Origin: an uncultured Coriobacteriaceae bacterium
GTDB lineage: Bacteria; Actinomycetota; Coriobacteriia; Coriobacteriales; Atopobiaceae
Reading direction: 5' to 3'
Assembly: GCA_902778135.1 (NCBI GenBank)
Contig: CACYWP010000007.1
Coordinates: forward strand, 62,001 to 126,000
Length of the DNA: 64,000 nucleotides
The position numbers were made by a program, and so were the translations under genes. A model generated the notes under the pieces. It did no database searches. It was not told where the DNA came from and worked only from the letters and a program-made list of their open reading frames with translations. This document shows positions 8,851-16,567 of the stretch, in pieces; the first letter of the stretch is position 1; every line of letters starts with the position of its first letter.

Positions 8851-9702
8851 TCACCGCATGAAGGCCGGTACGACCTCGATGCCGGTCAGGCGGGTCTGGC
8901 GAGCAGCCTCGGCAATCTGCTCGAGGGCGATGGCAACGCCATCCTCGGCGGCGGCGCCGACATGCCACCGCGCAGCGGCCGCGGCCTCGGGCGTCGCGTT
9001 GGCGACGGCACAGGAATGGTGCACGCGCGAGAACATCTCCAGGTCGTTCGACGCGTCCCCGAAGACGCAGATCTCATCGCTCCCAATGCCCATCTCGTGC
9101 TGCAGAATCTCGATGCCATCCGCCTTGCTCAGGCCATGGGGCACGACGTCGAACCAGGTGGGTACCGTGTTGGGGAAGTCGAGTTCGGGGAAGGCCTCGA
9201 CCAGCTCCTGCCGCAGGGCCAGCTCCTCCTCGCGTGCGATGTTTGCGATGATGCCCACCTTGACGGCCGGGTGGTCCGCTGGCGCATCGACCCGCCGGTC
9301 GCCCTGGCGCGTCGCATTGTCGATGATGGGCTCGAGCTCCTTCCGACTGCCCCCGAACCATTCGGCGACTCCGTCGGCCCGATAGGTGAGCAGTGCGCAA
9401 CCGCGTCTGCCGCGAAGCCTGTCCGCCAGTCGGGCCAGCAGCGCGGCGTCGATGGCGACCTCGCGCACCAGGCGACCCTCCAGGAAGACCTGCTGGCCGT
9501 TGACCATGATTCCCGTCTGGTAGCAGCGGGCGTCGTTGCACAGGAAGTCGGCGACCTCCAAGGGGTTGCGTCCCGTTGCGGGGCCAAACACCAGGCCCTC
9601 CGCCTGGCACGCATGGATGGCAGCGATGGTGCGGGGACTGATGCGAGACATCCCGTAGGATATCAGCGTCTCGTCCATGTCGGAGAGGATGAGCTTGATC
9701 AT
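8851..9702 (-). CDS. HAD-superfamily phosphatase, Cof type
   Basis: 283-residue soluble HAD IIB (Cof-type) hydrolase, expected to dephosphorylate small sugar- or nucleotide-phosphates. Motif I is DMDET (8-12) with the nucleophile D8. Motif III Lys is in VVPHGLSKADGI, and motif IV is FGDASNDLEM. The cap segment between motifs I and III is of normal size. It lies downstream of the broken rpiB, separated from it by a terminator hairpin. The substrate cannot be predicted. Confidence 0.9.
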   Translation of the reverse strand: MIKLILSDMDETLISYGMSRISPRTIAAIHACQAEGLVFGPATGRNPLEVADFLCNDARCYQTGIMVNGQQVFLEGRLVREVAIDAALLARLADRLRGRRGCALLTYRADGVAEWFGGSRKELEPIIDNATRQGDRRVDAPADHPAVKVGIIANIAREEELALRQELVEAFPELDFPNTVPTWFDVVPHGLSKADGIEILQHEMGIGSDEICVFGDASNDLEMFSRVHHSCAVANATPEAAAAARWHVGAAAEDGVAIALEQIAEAARQTRLTGIEVVPAFMR

Positions 9703-9716
9703 GCGGTTCCCATCAA

Positions 9717-9761
9717 GACGAGAAAGGCCAGCCAGAGTCTCGACGTGGGTTCCGGCTGGCC
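9717..9761 (-). terminator. Intrinsic terminator after rpiB remnant
   Basis: On the minus strand GGCCAGCC (complement of 9754-9761) pairs with GGCTGGCC (complement of 9726-9733), followed by TTTCTCGTC. It lies just after the stop of the rpiB remnant and before the HAD gene. Confidence 0.7.
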
Positions 9762-9780
9762 TGGGCGATGGCGATGGGGG

Positions 9781-10211
9781 CTACTCCTGTGCGGCCCTCA
9801 GTGCCTGCGTCTGCTCGATCTCGCCGATCATGTCCACGCGCGCCTGGTGGCGGCCGCCCTCGAACTCGGCGCCGAGCCACGCGTCGACGATGTCCTTGGC
9901 GGTCTCGATGCCGACGACGCGGGCGCCGAAGGCCACGCAGTTGGTGTCGTTGTGCTGGCGGGGCCCTGGACCTTGTTCGCGGAGAGGGAGATGCCCACGC
10001 CGGTGCCGCAGATGAGGATGCCGCCGTCGACCTCGCCGTCGGCAACCATGCGCGCCACCTTGTAGCCGGAGATGGGGTAGTTGAAGCTGTCGGGGCTGTC
10101 GGTGCCGACGTTGACGACCTCGTAGCCCTTCTCCTGCAGATAGGCGAGAATCTCGTTCTTCATGTCGACGGCGGTGTGGTCGTTGCCGATGGCAAGCCTC
10201 TTCATGGCCAT
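9781..10211 (-). pseudogene. rpiB: Ribose-5-phosphate isomerase B, internally deleted and frameshifted
   Basis: RpiB interconverts ribose-5-phosphate and ribulose-5-phosphate. The 5' part, from ATG at 10211 with an AAAGGAA ribosome site, reads MAMKRLAIGNDHTAVDMKN... through the active-site segment GILICGTGVGISLSANKVQG. At about 9957-9966 the frame breaks. The correct continuation (HNDTNCVAFGARVVGIETAK through ...IEQTQALRAAQE and a TAG at 9781-9783) is found in another frame. Compared with intact RpiB, about 15-16 residues between KVQG and RQHNDTN are missing, consistent with a deletion of roughly 45-50 bp that is not a multiple of three. The 5' frame continues as unrelated sequence. An assembly or sequencing error cannot be excluded. 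Confidence 0.85.
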
Positions 10212-10488
10212 GCTGGGGTTCCTTTCCCGTGGGTGCGGCATCTCACAAAAATGATAGGCGAGGTCCCGGGCACGCGAGGGGGCTGCATGGAGTCTGCATA
10301 CGGACGACGCCCGGTGACGGTGCCGCACATCGCACATGCTCGAGTCTCGCCCACGGTTAACGAATGGGGAAGGATGAGGGAGGGGTTTTCCCGTCAGGCA
10401 TAATGGAAGGTGACTGACAGGGATGGGTTCCGGCGGGCATCGGGCGACGGGGGTGCGGGTCGGGAGAGGCGGCGGAAGGGCAAGGCGT

Positions 10489-10962
10489 ATGGCAATCAGC
10501 ATAGGACAGGCGACGGTCGCCGACATCGGAGAGCTGGTGCGGCTGCGACTGGAGTACCTCTCGGAGGACTTTGGCGAGCTGACCAGCGAGCAGGAGGAGA
10601 AGCTGGTGCACGAGATCGCCCCCTACCTGCGCTGGCATCTGGGGACCGGCCTGATGGTCTTCGTCGCGCGCGACGACGAGGCGGGCATCGTCAGCTGCGC
10701 CTGGCTCCTGCTGATAGAGAAGCCGCCCAGCCCCCGCTTCCTGCACGGGCGCACGGGCACGCTCTTCAACGTCTACACTCACCCCGACTGGCGGCGCCGC
10801 GGCTTGGCGAGCAGGGTGATGGAGGCCCTGATAGAGGATGCGCGCCTGCGCCATCTGGACCTGCTGGAGCTGAACGCCACCGAGGATGGATACCCGCTCT
10901 ACCGCACGCTGGGCTTCCGCAACGCCCATGAGAAGCACCGCGCCATGCGCCTGTGGCTGTGA
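10489..10962 (+). CDS. GNAT-family N-acetyltransferase
   Basis: 157-residue acetyl-CoA-dependent acyltransferase. The acetyl-CoA pyrophosphate loop is visible as HPDWRRRGLASRVM (about residues 100-113), followed by the C-terminal helix-strand with GYPLYRTLGF. The start is set by the AAGG-rich ribosome site (about 10476-10485); a longer in-frame version would begin with a low-complexity Gly/Arg segment. It is divergent from the rpiB remnant. Substrate unknown. Confidence 0.85.
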   Translation: MAISIGQATVADIGELVRLRLEYLSEDFGELTSEQEEKLVHEIAPYLRWHLGTGLMVFVARDDEAGIVSCAWLLLIEKPPSPRFLHGRTGTLFNVYTHPDWRRRGLASRVMEALIEDARLRHLDLLELNATEDGYPLYRTLGFRNAHEKHRAMRLWL

Positions 10963-11049
10963 GATGCGTCGCACGGGGAGGTCCGGGGGTTTCCCCTGGT
11001 GCCAATCGAATCCGAGCGTGGACAGGGGAACGCGTGAAAGGAGATTGAC

Positions 11050-11616
11050 ATGACGCTGTTGTTCGTGAATGCCTGCCTGAGGGATGGATCGCGCACCGAC
11101 CGTCTGGCGCGCATGTGGTTGGAACGCCGTGCCTACCCCGGCGATGTCGTGGAGCTGTCCCTGGCGCGACAGGACGTACGCCCCCTGGGGGCTGCCGGGC
11201 CCAACCGCATCGACGACTACAACAGGGGTGTCGCTGCGCATGACTTCGAGCACCCCATGTTCGACTACGCGAAGCAGTTTGCGCAGGCGGACGAGGTGCT
11301 GATCGCGGCGCCGATGTGGAACTACGGCATCCCGGCGCTGCTGCACGACTATCTCGAGCTGGTCTGTTCGCAGGGGGTCACCTTCGACATCGATGCGACG
11401 GGAGCCTACGTCAGCCTCTGCCACGCCCAGCGCCTGACCTTCGTGAGCACTGCCGGAGGGCCGCAGGTCGACCCGCTCGACGACCATGCATGGGGCTATG
11501 TGCGCACGCTGGCGACGAGGTTCTGGGGCGTCGCGCAACCCGATTCGGTCATCGCGTGGAGTGTCGACATGATTGGTGCCGACGTGGATGCCCTGCTTGC
11601 CGCGGCGCTGGATTAG
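11050..11616 (+). CDS. FMN-dependent NADH-azoreductase / flavodoxin-fold quinone reductase
   Basis: 188-residue flavodoxin-like protein that probably uses FMN and NAD(P)H to reduce quinones or azo compounds. FMN-site features are the N-terminal NACLRDGSRTDRL phosphate loop (8-20), APMWNYGIPALLHDYLE (about 80-96) and the VSTAGGP segment (about 133-139). A strong GAAAGGAG ribosome site precedes the ATG. It stands alone between a GNAT gene and the GH1 remnant. The family call is good; the electron acceptor is unknown. Confidence 0.85.
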   Translation: MTLLFVNACLRDGSRTDRLARMWLERRAYPGDVVELSLARQDVRPLGAAGPNRIDDYNRGVAAHDFEHPMFDYAKQFAQADEVLIAAPMWNYGIPALLHDYLELVCSQGVTFDIDATGAYVSLCHAQRLTFVSTAGGPQVDPLDDHAWGYVRTLATRFWGVAQPDSVIAWSVDMIGADVDALLAAALD

Positions 11617-11773
11617 AGCCTGCGGACATCGGGACCCATGCCTGCGGACGGGTGCGACGCGCCTGCGAACCGTCCATGAAAACGAGTGCCGTTCCTGAGG
11701 GGAAATCACGGCTCCAGATGGAAAGCGAGTTTCACGGAGCCATGGCGAGGCATGCTAGGATGGGAACATAAAC

Positions 11774-11785
11774 GGTTAACTAACC
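11774..11785. promoter_or_regulatory. Operator-like palindrome before the GH1 gene
   Basis: GGTTAACTAACC is an inverted repeat (GGTTA/TAACC, two-base centre) that ends a few bases before the AGGAGAGGG ribosome site of the GH1 gene. A LacI- or GntR-type sugar repressor site is possible; this is inference. Confidence 0.3.
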
Positions 11786-11801
11786 ATCCGAGGAGAGGGC
11801 C

Positions 11802-13040
11802 ATGGCATTTCCGAGCAAGTTCCTGTGGGGCGGATCCATCAGTGCCGAGCAGATTGAGGGAGGCTGGGACGAGGGTGGCAAGAGCCCGGTCCAGATCGAC
11901 TACGCCGGCCCCGACACGGGCATTGGGCTGAGGCCGGTCTACTACCGCAACGCCGATGGCACGCGCGGGCAGATGCACCAGTTCGACCGACTGCCCGAAG
12001 GTGCCGAGTACGTGTTGTTCGACGACATCGACTACACCAACCACGAGGCCAGCGACTTCTACCACCGTTGGCGCGAGGACCTCGACCTCTTCGCGGAGAT
12101 GGGCTTCACCACCTTCAACACGACGGTGGCGTGGAGTCGCATCTACGCGCACGGTGTCGCGGGTGGCGTCAACGCTGAGGGCGTGGAGTTCTACCGGCAG
12201 GTGTTCGCCTATGCCCGCGAGCTGGGCATGGACCCGGTCATCACCCTCTACAAGTACGACGAGCCCACCTACTTCGAGCTGACCTACGGTGGGTGGGACA
12301 ATCCTGCGATGATCGACGAGTTTGTGGCCTTCGCGCGCACGTGCTTCACCGAGTACAAGGGTCTCGTGGATAAGTGGCTGACCTTCAACGAGATCAACGT
12401 CATCCTGCTCTTCGACCCAGAGAACCCGCGCCGTGTGGCCGAGGTCCACAACCAGATGGTCGCCAGCGCCAAGAGCGTGGTCGCAGCCCACGAGGTCGAC
12501 CCCGACATCAAGGTCGGTGCGATGGTGGCCGGCCAGCAGTCCTACGCCTACACCTGCGACCCGGCCGACGAGCTGGCCAACCAGCGTGCCATCCAGGACC
12601 GCTTCCTCTACTGCGCCGACACCATGGTCAAGGGGCGCTATCCCGGCTGGGCGGCGCGCACCCGTGCCGCGCACCACGTGACGGACCTGGTGGTCTCCGA
12701 CGAGGACGCTGCCACGCTCGCGGCGGGCAAGGTGGACTTCCTCGCCTTCAGCTACTACAGCTCGGGTATCGTGACGACCCACGAGATCACCGGCGAGGAG
12801 GCGGGTGGCAACCTGTCCACCTCCGTGAGGAACCCCTACCTACGACAGGAACCATCCCAGCCGTCCGTCCGATCGAGAGGAAGCAGGCCATGGCCGTCAC
12901 ACGTCTCATCAACGCGACAGGATCCGAGATCCTTGGGATGGGCCCCATGGACCTCAAGGAGTCCATCAGAAAGTCCGAAGGCCGTGTCATCTGCGGCCAG
13001 CACCTGCTGTTTGCCAGCCCGGGCCTGGTGCGTGGGGTGA
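11802..13040 (+). pseudogene. GH1 beta-glucosidase / 6-phospho-beta-glucosidase, C-terminus deleted
   Basis: About 346 residues align with family GH1 retaining beta-glucosidases: FPSKFLWGGSISAEQIEGGW at the N-terminus, WSRIY, and the acid/base motif TFNEIN. The frame is GH1-like up to GGNLSTSVRNPYL, ending at about 12840. It then runs directly into the leader of the next gene and continues out of frame inside it to a stop at 13040. The last 110-130 residues of GH1, which hold the catalytic nucleophile motif ENG, are missing, so the product should be inactive. The AGGAGAGGG ribosome site and start are intact. Either a natural deletion of about 350 bp or an assembly gap explains this. Confidence 0.8.
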
Positions 13041-13822
13041 CCAACAGCGAGCTCATGTTCGCCTTCGGTGCCGACATGGTGATGCTCAACACCATCAACC
13101 TGGACGACGTGACGGACAACCCCGGTCTCTGTGGCATGTCCTACCAGGAGCTCAAGGCACTGTGCCGCCGTCCCATCGGCGTGTACCTGGGGTGCCCGGG
13201 AGCGGGGACCCAGGCGGAGAAGACCTACTCGCTCGACGGGATGCTGGCGACGCCGGAGCATGTGGCGACCTGCATCGAGTGGGGCGTCGACTTCATCGTG
13301 CTGGGAGGAAATCCCGGATGCGGCACCCGCATCGCCGACACGATCGCCGCCACCAGGCGCATCAAGGACGAGTTCGGCGACCGCGTGTTCCTCTGGGCCG
13401 GCAAGTGGGAGGACGGCATCACCGAGCCTGTGCTGGGTGACCCGCTGGCGGCGGCCCAGGGACGCGACGACCGGGCCCTCATCGCCGAGTTCATCGATGC
13501 TGGGGCCGACTGCATCGACCTGCCCGCGCCGGGCACGCGCAGTGGCATCACGGTGGAGGGCATCCGCAACCTGGTGACCTTCGCGCACTCCTATAAGCCG
13601 GGGACGCTGGCGATGTGCTTCCTCGACAGCTCGGTGGAGTGCGCCGACGAGGCGACGGTCCGCGAGGTGACCCTGATGATGAAGCAGACCGGAGCGGACA
13701 TCCTCTGCATCGGCGACGGCGGGTTCTCGGGAGGGTCGCGCCCCGAGAACGTCCATGCGATGAGCGTGGCGGCCAAGGACATGCATTACACCTATTTCCG
13801 CATGGCCAGCGTCAACCGCTAG
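12890..13822 (+). CDS. PEP-mutase/TIM-barrel-like protein of unknown function
   Basis: 310-residue soluble protein. The sequence has repeating beta-alpha character with glycine-rich strand ends such as GVYLGCPGAGTQ, FIVLGGNPGCGTRI, FLWAGKWEDG, CIDLPAPGTRSG and ILCIGDGGFSGG. This suggests a TIM-barrel akin to phosphoenolpyruvate-mutase-like or aldolase proteins. I recognise it as a protein that often sits with PTS or GH1 sugar genes, which fits the GH1 remnant upstream, but its reaction is not known to me. A GAGAGGAAGC ribosome site precedes the ATG. Its leader has been joined to the truncated GH1 frame. Confidence 0.7.
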   Translation: MAVTRLINATGSEILGMGPMDLKESIRKSEGRVICGQHLLFASPGLVRGVTNSELMFAFGADMVMLNTINLDDVTDNPGLCGMSYQELKALCRRPIGVYLGCPGAGTQAEKTYSLDGMLATPEHVATCIEWGVDFIVLGGNPGCGTRIADTIAATRRIKDEFGDRVFLWAGKWEDGITEPVLGDPLAAAQGRDDRALIAEFIDAGADCIDLPAPGTRSGITVEGIRNLVTFAHSYKPGTLAMCFLDSSVECADEATVREVTLMMKQTGADILCIGDGGFSGGSRPENVHAMSVAAKDMHYTYFRMASVNR

Positions 13823-13937
13823 GGCGTGCGTCCCAGTGCCAAATGGACCAACCTGTCGCAGCGTCGGTGAGGGCCAGTCGTATATGCTGGATCGGACGTG
13901 CGATGACGTGTCCGGTTTTTGTTGCAGGGAGGGCACG

Positions 13938-14768
13938 ATGGATACGCGTGATATCGAACGGGCGGCGCACGATGCCAATGAGCTGGCGGCTTGGCTGGGC
14001 AAGCGTGACGTGAGTGCGCTCACGCGTGACGCCCTGCGTGCGGAGGCCGGCCTTGCCGACGGCCAAGCGGACTGGTTCGTGCTCTTTGGTGGGGGCGTGG
14101 TCGGGCTGGTGGACGCCCTTGCCAACGCGATGCGCGCGGGTGTGGCCCGGCGCTACGCCATCGTGGGCGGACGTGGGCGCGCCACCTATTGGCTGGACGA
14201 GGCCATGGGGCGGGAGCTCGGGCAGTGGGACGATGCGATCTGCGCACCTCCGGCACCGGGATCGGCAAGCGAGGCGGAGATGCTGGCCGCACTCCTGCGC
14301 CAGCGCCATGGTCTGGTGCCCGACCTGCTGGAGACCCATTCGACCAACTGTGGCAACAACATCACCTACCTGCTCGACCTGCTGGACTCTCAGGAGCCAC
14401 CGCACAGCGTCATCCTCAGCCAGGACGAGGCCATGCAGCGGCGCATGGGTGCAACGTGGGCTCGGCAGGTCGCCGATCGGCCACGCTATGGGGGCACGCA
14501 GGTCGTCGAGTGGGCCTTCTACCATGCCGAGCTGGGATGCGTCGATGGCCGGCTGGAGTATGTGCGCGCCCCACGGGGGATCTGGGACCTGGAGACGTAC
14601 CTCTTCCTGCTGCTCGGTGACGTCGATCGCCTGAATGACGATGCGCTGGGATACGGCCCAAAGGGCCGGGACTTCCTCGTGCACGTGGACGTGCCAGTCG
14701 AGGTTCGTGCCGCTCGCGAGGAGCTGGGAGACCTCTGCGCCCGCATCGGCCTCGTCCCGCACCTGTAG
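13938..14768 (+). CDS. YdcF-like protein (DUF218, ElyC/SanA/YdcF family)
   Basis: 276 residues without an N-terminal membrane segment, so probably cytosolic. It matches E. coli YdcF in layout: LFGGGVVGLVDALANAM, YAIVGGRGRATYWL, THSTNCGNNITYLLDLL, SQDEAMQRRMGATW and a C-terminal YGPKGRDFLVHVDVPVEV. YdcF binds S-adenosylmethionine in crystals, but its role is unknown. The start is set by AGGGAGGG just before ATG 13938; a longer reading frame upstream lacks a ribosome site. It differs clearly from the two membrane YdcF-like proteins at 34703 and 41188. Confidence 0.85.
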   Translation: MDTRDIERAAHDANELAAWLGKRDVSALTRDALRAEAGLADGQADWFVLFGGGVVGLVDALANAMRAGVARRYAIVGGRGRATYWLDEAMGRELGQWDDAICAPPAPGSASEAEMLAALLRQRHGLVPDLLETHSTNCGNNITYLLDLLDSQEPPHSVILSQDEAMQRRMGATWARQVADRPRYGGTQVVEWAFYHAELGCVDGRLEYVRAPRGIWDLETYLFLLLGDVDRLNDDALGYGPKGRDFLVHVDVPVEVRAAREELGDLCARIGLVPHL

Positions 14769-14787
14769 GTCCGCGACGGCAATCCAA

Positions 14788-14832
14788 AGAAAAGGCCCGG
14801 CGCCCGCCCGACAATTCGGGGCGTGCGCCGGG
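14788..14832 (-). terminator. Intrinsic terminator of the Gfo/Idh gene
   Basis: On the minus strand CCCGGCGC (complement of 14825-14832) and GCGCCGGG (complement of 14796-14803) form the outer stem, and the 3' side runs into CCTTTTCTTTGG. It lies between the convergent YdcF-like and Gfo/Idh genes. Confidence 0.75.
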
Positions 14833-14865
14833 TGACGGTTGCCTCTCGCTGCCGCGCGGCTGACG

Positions 14866-15909
14866 CTACTTCAGGCTCTCGGTCGCCTCCTCGAGGATGC
14901 GCAGCTGTGCGATGGTCTCCTCGGGCTTCACGAGCTGCGGGGCGCCGTTCGCGACGGTCTCGTAGAGCGCCTCGTAGAAGCCGCTGTAGGTGCTGCGCAC
15001 GGTCTCGACGCGCTCCTCGTGCATGGCGCCCGCCTCGTCGTAGTAGCGGAGGGTGCCCCACTGCTCGGGCGTGTCCAGGCCGAAGTCGGGGTGGCCGGCG
15101 GGCAGGTAGAACTTCTTCAGGTCGCGCTCCTGCTGGTCCTTCTCCACCTTGATGAAGGTGCCGCGGGTGCCATAGACCTCGAAGCTCGGGCGCTGGATGG
15201 CGGCATGGTAGTTGGATGCCGCCGTGGCCTTGATGCCCAGCTCGTCGTAGTAGAGGTCGAAGTCGTAGAAGGTCTCGGGATGGCCCTCGCCATAGAGCTG
15301 GCGCGTCTCGACGTGCCAGCGGTCGGGAACGCCCAGCCAGCTGATCAGCTGGTCGACGCTGTGGCACGCATGACCGTAGCAGATGCCCATCAGGCGGTCG
15401 TAGGCGCCCTCCTTGGCGTAGCGCAGGTACTCCTCGCGCCAGTAGTCGTAGTGGGTCACGATCTCGAAGACGTCGCCGAGCTTGCCGGACTCCATGACCT
15501 TCCTTGCGGTGAGGAGGTCGGAGTCGAAGCGGCGGTTCTGGTAGCACTGGACGGTCACGCCCTTGGCCTCGGCCAGTGCGTAGAGCTCCTCCGCCTCGGC
15601 GACGGTGCCGACGAAGGCCTTGTCGCAGACGACGTGCTTGCCGGCCTCGAGCGCCTGCTTGGTCAGGGAGTAGTGGGTGCTGTGCGGGGTGCTGACCTCG
15701 ATGACGTCGATCTCGGGGTCGGAGAGCATGGACTCGAGGTCGGTGGTGTACTCGACGCCCGGCACCTCGGGCCACGGACCGCCCAGATGGCGGGCATACA
15801 CGGTCTTGATGCGGAACTTCTCGGGCAGGGCCAGCGAGAAGGGCATGTGGTAGCGGTTGGAACCCTTGCCATTGCCGATGAATCCGATGGTGATGATGCG
15901 GTCTGCCAT
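14866..15909 (-). CDS. Gfo/Idh/MocA-family NAD(P)-dependent oxidoreductase
   Basis: 347-residue cytosolic sugar or cyclitol dehydrogenase-like protein. The N-terminal Rossmann domain begins ITIGFIGNGKGSNRYH. The family catalytic segment AGKHVVCDKAF contains the usual Lys (EKP in many relatives, here CDK). The C-terminal alpha/beta domain carries YGHACHSVDQLISWLG. AAAGGGAA lies before the ATG. It is monocistronic, with its own terminator. The substrate cannot be predicted from the context. Confidence 0.92.
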   Translation of the reverse strand: MADRIITIGFIGNGKGSNRYHMPFSLALPEKFRIKTVYARHLGGPWPEVPGVEYTTDLESMLSDPEIDVIEVSTPHSTHYSLTKQALEAGKHVVCDKAFVGTVAEAEELYALAEAKGVTVQCYQNRRFDSDLLTARKVMESGKLGDVFEIVTHYDYWREEYLRYAKEGAYDRLMGICYGHACHSVDQLISWLGVPDRWHVETRQLYGEGHPETFYDFDLYYDELGIKATAASNYHAAIQRPSFEVYGTRGTFIKVEKDQQERDLKKFYLPAGHPDFGLDTPEQWGTLRYYDEAGAMHEERVETVRSTYSGFYEALYETVANGAPQLVKPEETIAQLRILEEATESLK

Positions 15910-16238
15910 TGACGTTCCCTTTCATGTCGTCCCCTCTGTTGGCTACAGCATACGCCTGCTCTTCGCGCCTCATGGGGCATGCCGGGCAGATTGGACGGAA
16001 AGTGCGGCCTCGGGCTCGTTTCGCGCCCTGTTCCTGCAAGGCAGTTTCACGCGTTGACGCACGTTGCGCTGGTGGTCGGTGCGCCGACGAATGGTTGATG
16101 GACGATTGCACAAGGCGCCGCTTTCGAGTGCCGGGTTGCTTTGAATCCCCATCCATTGTTCGCGGACACCCGAGACGGGAAACTGGATACATGGTTAGCA
16201 GGGTGGGGGCTACGCCCTCCAGACGAGAGGAGAGCAAG
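15910..16238. other. 329-bp divergent intergenic region, Gfo/Idh versus ACP
   Basis: No gene, repeat or clear terminator is supported. The ribosome sites of both flanking genes lie at its ends (AAAGGGAA complement at the left, GAGAGGAGAG at the right). Promoters for both directions must lie here, but no hexamer pair was convincing. Confidence 0.4.
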
Positions 16239-16487
16239 ATGGATGAGGATCGCCAGGAAGTATTTGACGCTTTGTGCGAGCGCGCAAGCCAGCTCTTTGG
16301 CAAGGATGCCGACGAGTTCAGCCTGGATACCAAGTTCGAGGACCTGGGCATCAAGTCCGTGCAGGTGTCCCAGATCACCACGTACCTCGAGGACGAGCTG
16401 GACATCGAGGTTCCCTACATGAAGTTCCGTCGCTGCGCCACCTTCGGCGAGGCAGTCGACTTCGTTGCGGACCTGCTTGACGAGTAG
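16239..16487 (+). CDS. Acyl carrier protein (stand-alone)
   Basis: 82-residue acidic four-helix ACP. The phosphopantetheine-attachment Ser lies in FEDLGIKSVQVSQI (about residues 29-42), in the position of the DSL motif but with Lys before Ser. It carries an acyl chain as a thioester for an unknown partner. The start is set by GAGAGGAGAG. It is followed after 80 bp by the CocE-type hydrolase in the same direction. It is not next to fatty-acid synthesis genes, so a dedicated secondary role is likely. A second stand-alone ACP at 25043 has a different recognition helix. Confidence 0.88.
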   Translation: MDEDRQEVFDALCERASQLFGKDADEFSLDTKFEDLGIKSVQVSQITTYLEDELDIEVPYMKFRRCATFGEAVDFVADLLDE

Positions 16488-16567
16488 CTCCCGCATGAGT
16501 CCCTTGGCAGGCGTGCGAGGCACCCGGGCGTCTCGGTGCTATCGCACAGACGAGAGGATGTGATCAG

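Noticed and set aside
9713-10045. Minus-strand frame overlapping the rpiB 3' part as a separate gene
   Set aside because: It is in a third frame; the true rpiB continuation is in another frame and matches the family.
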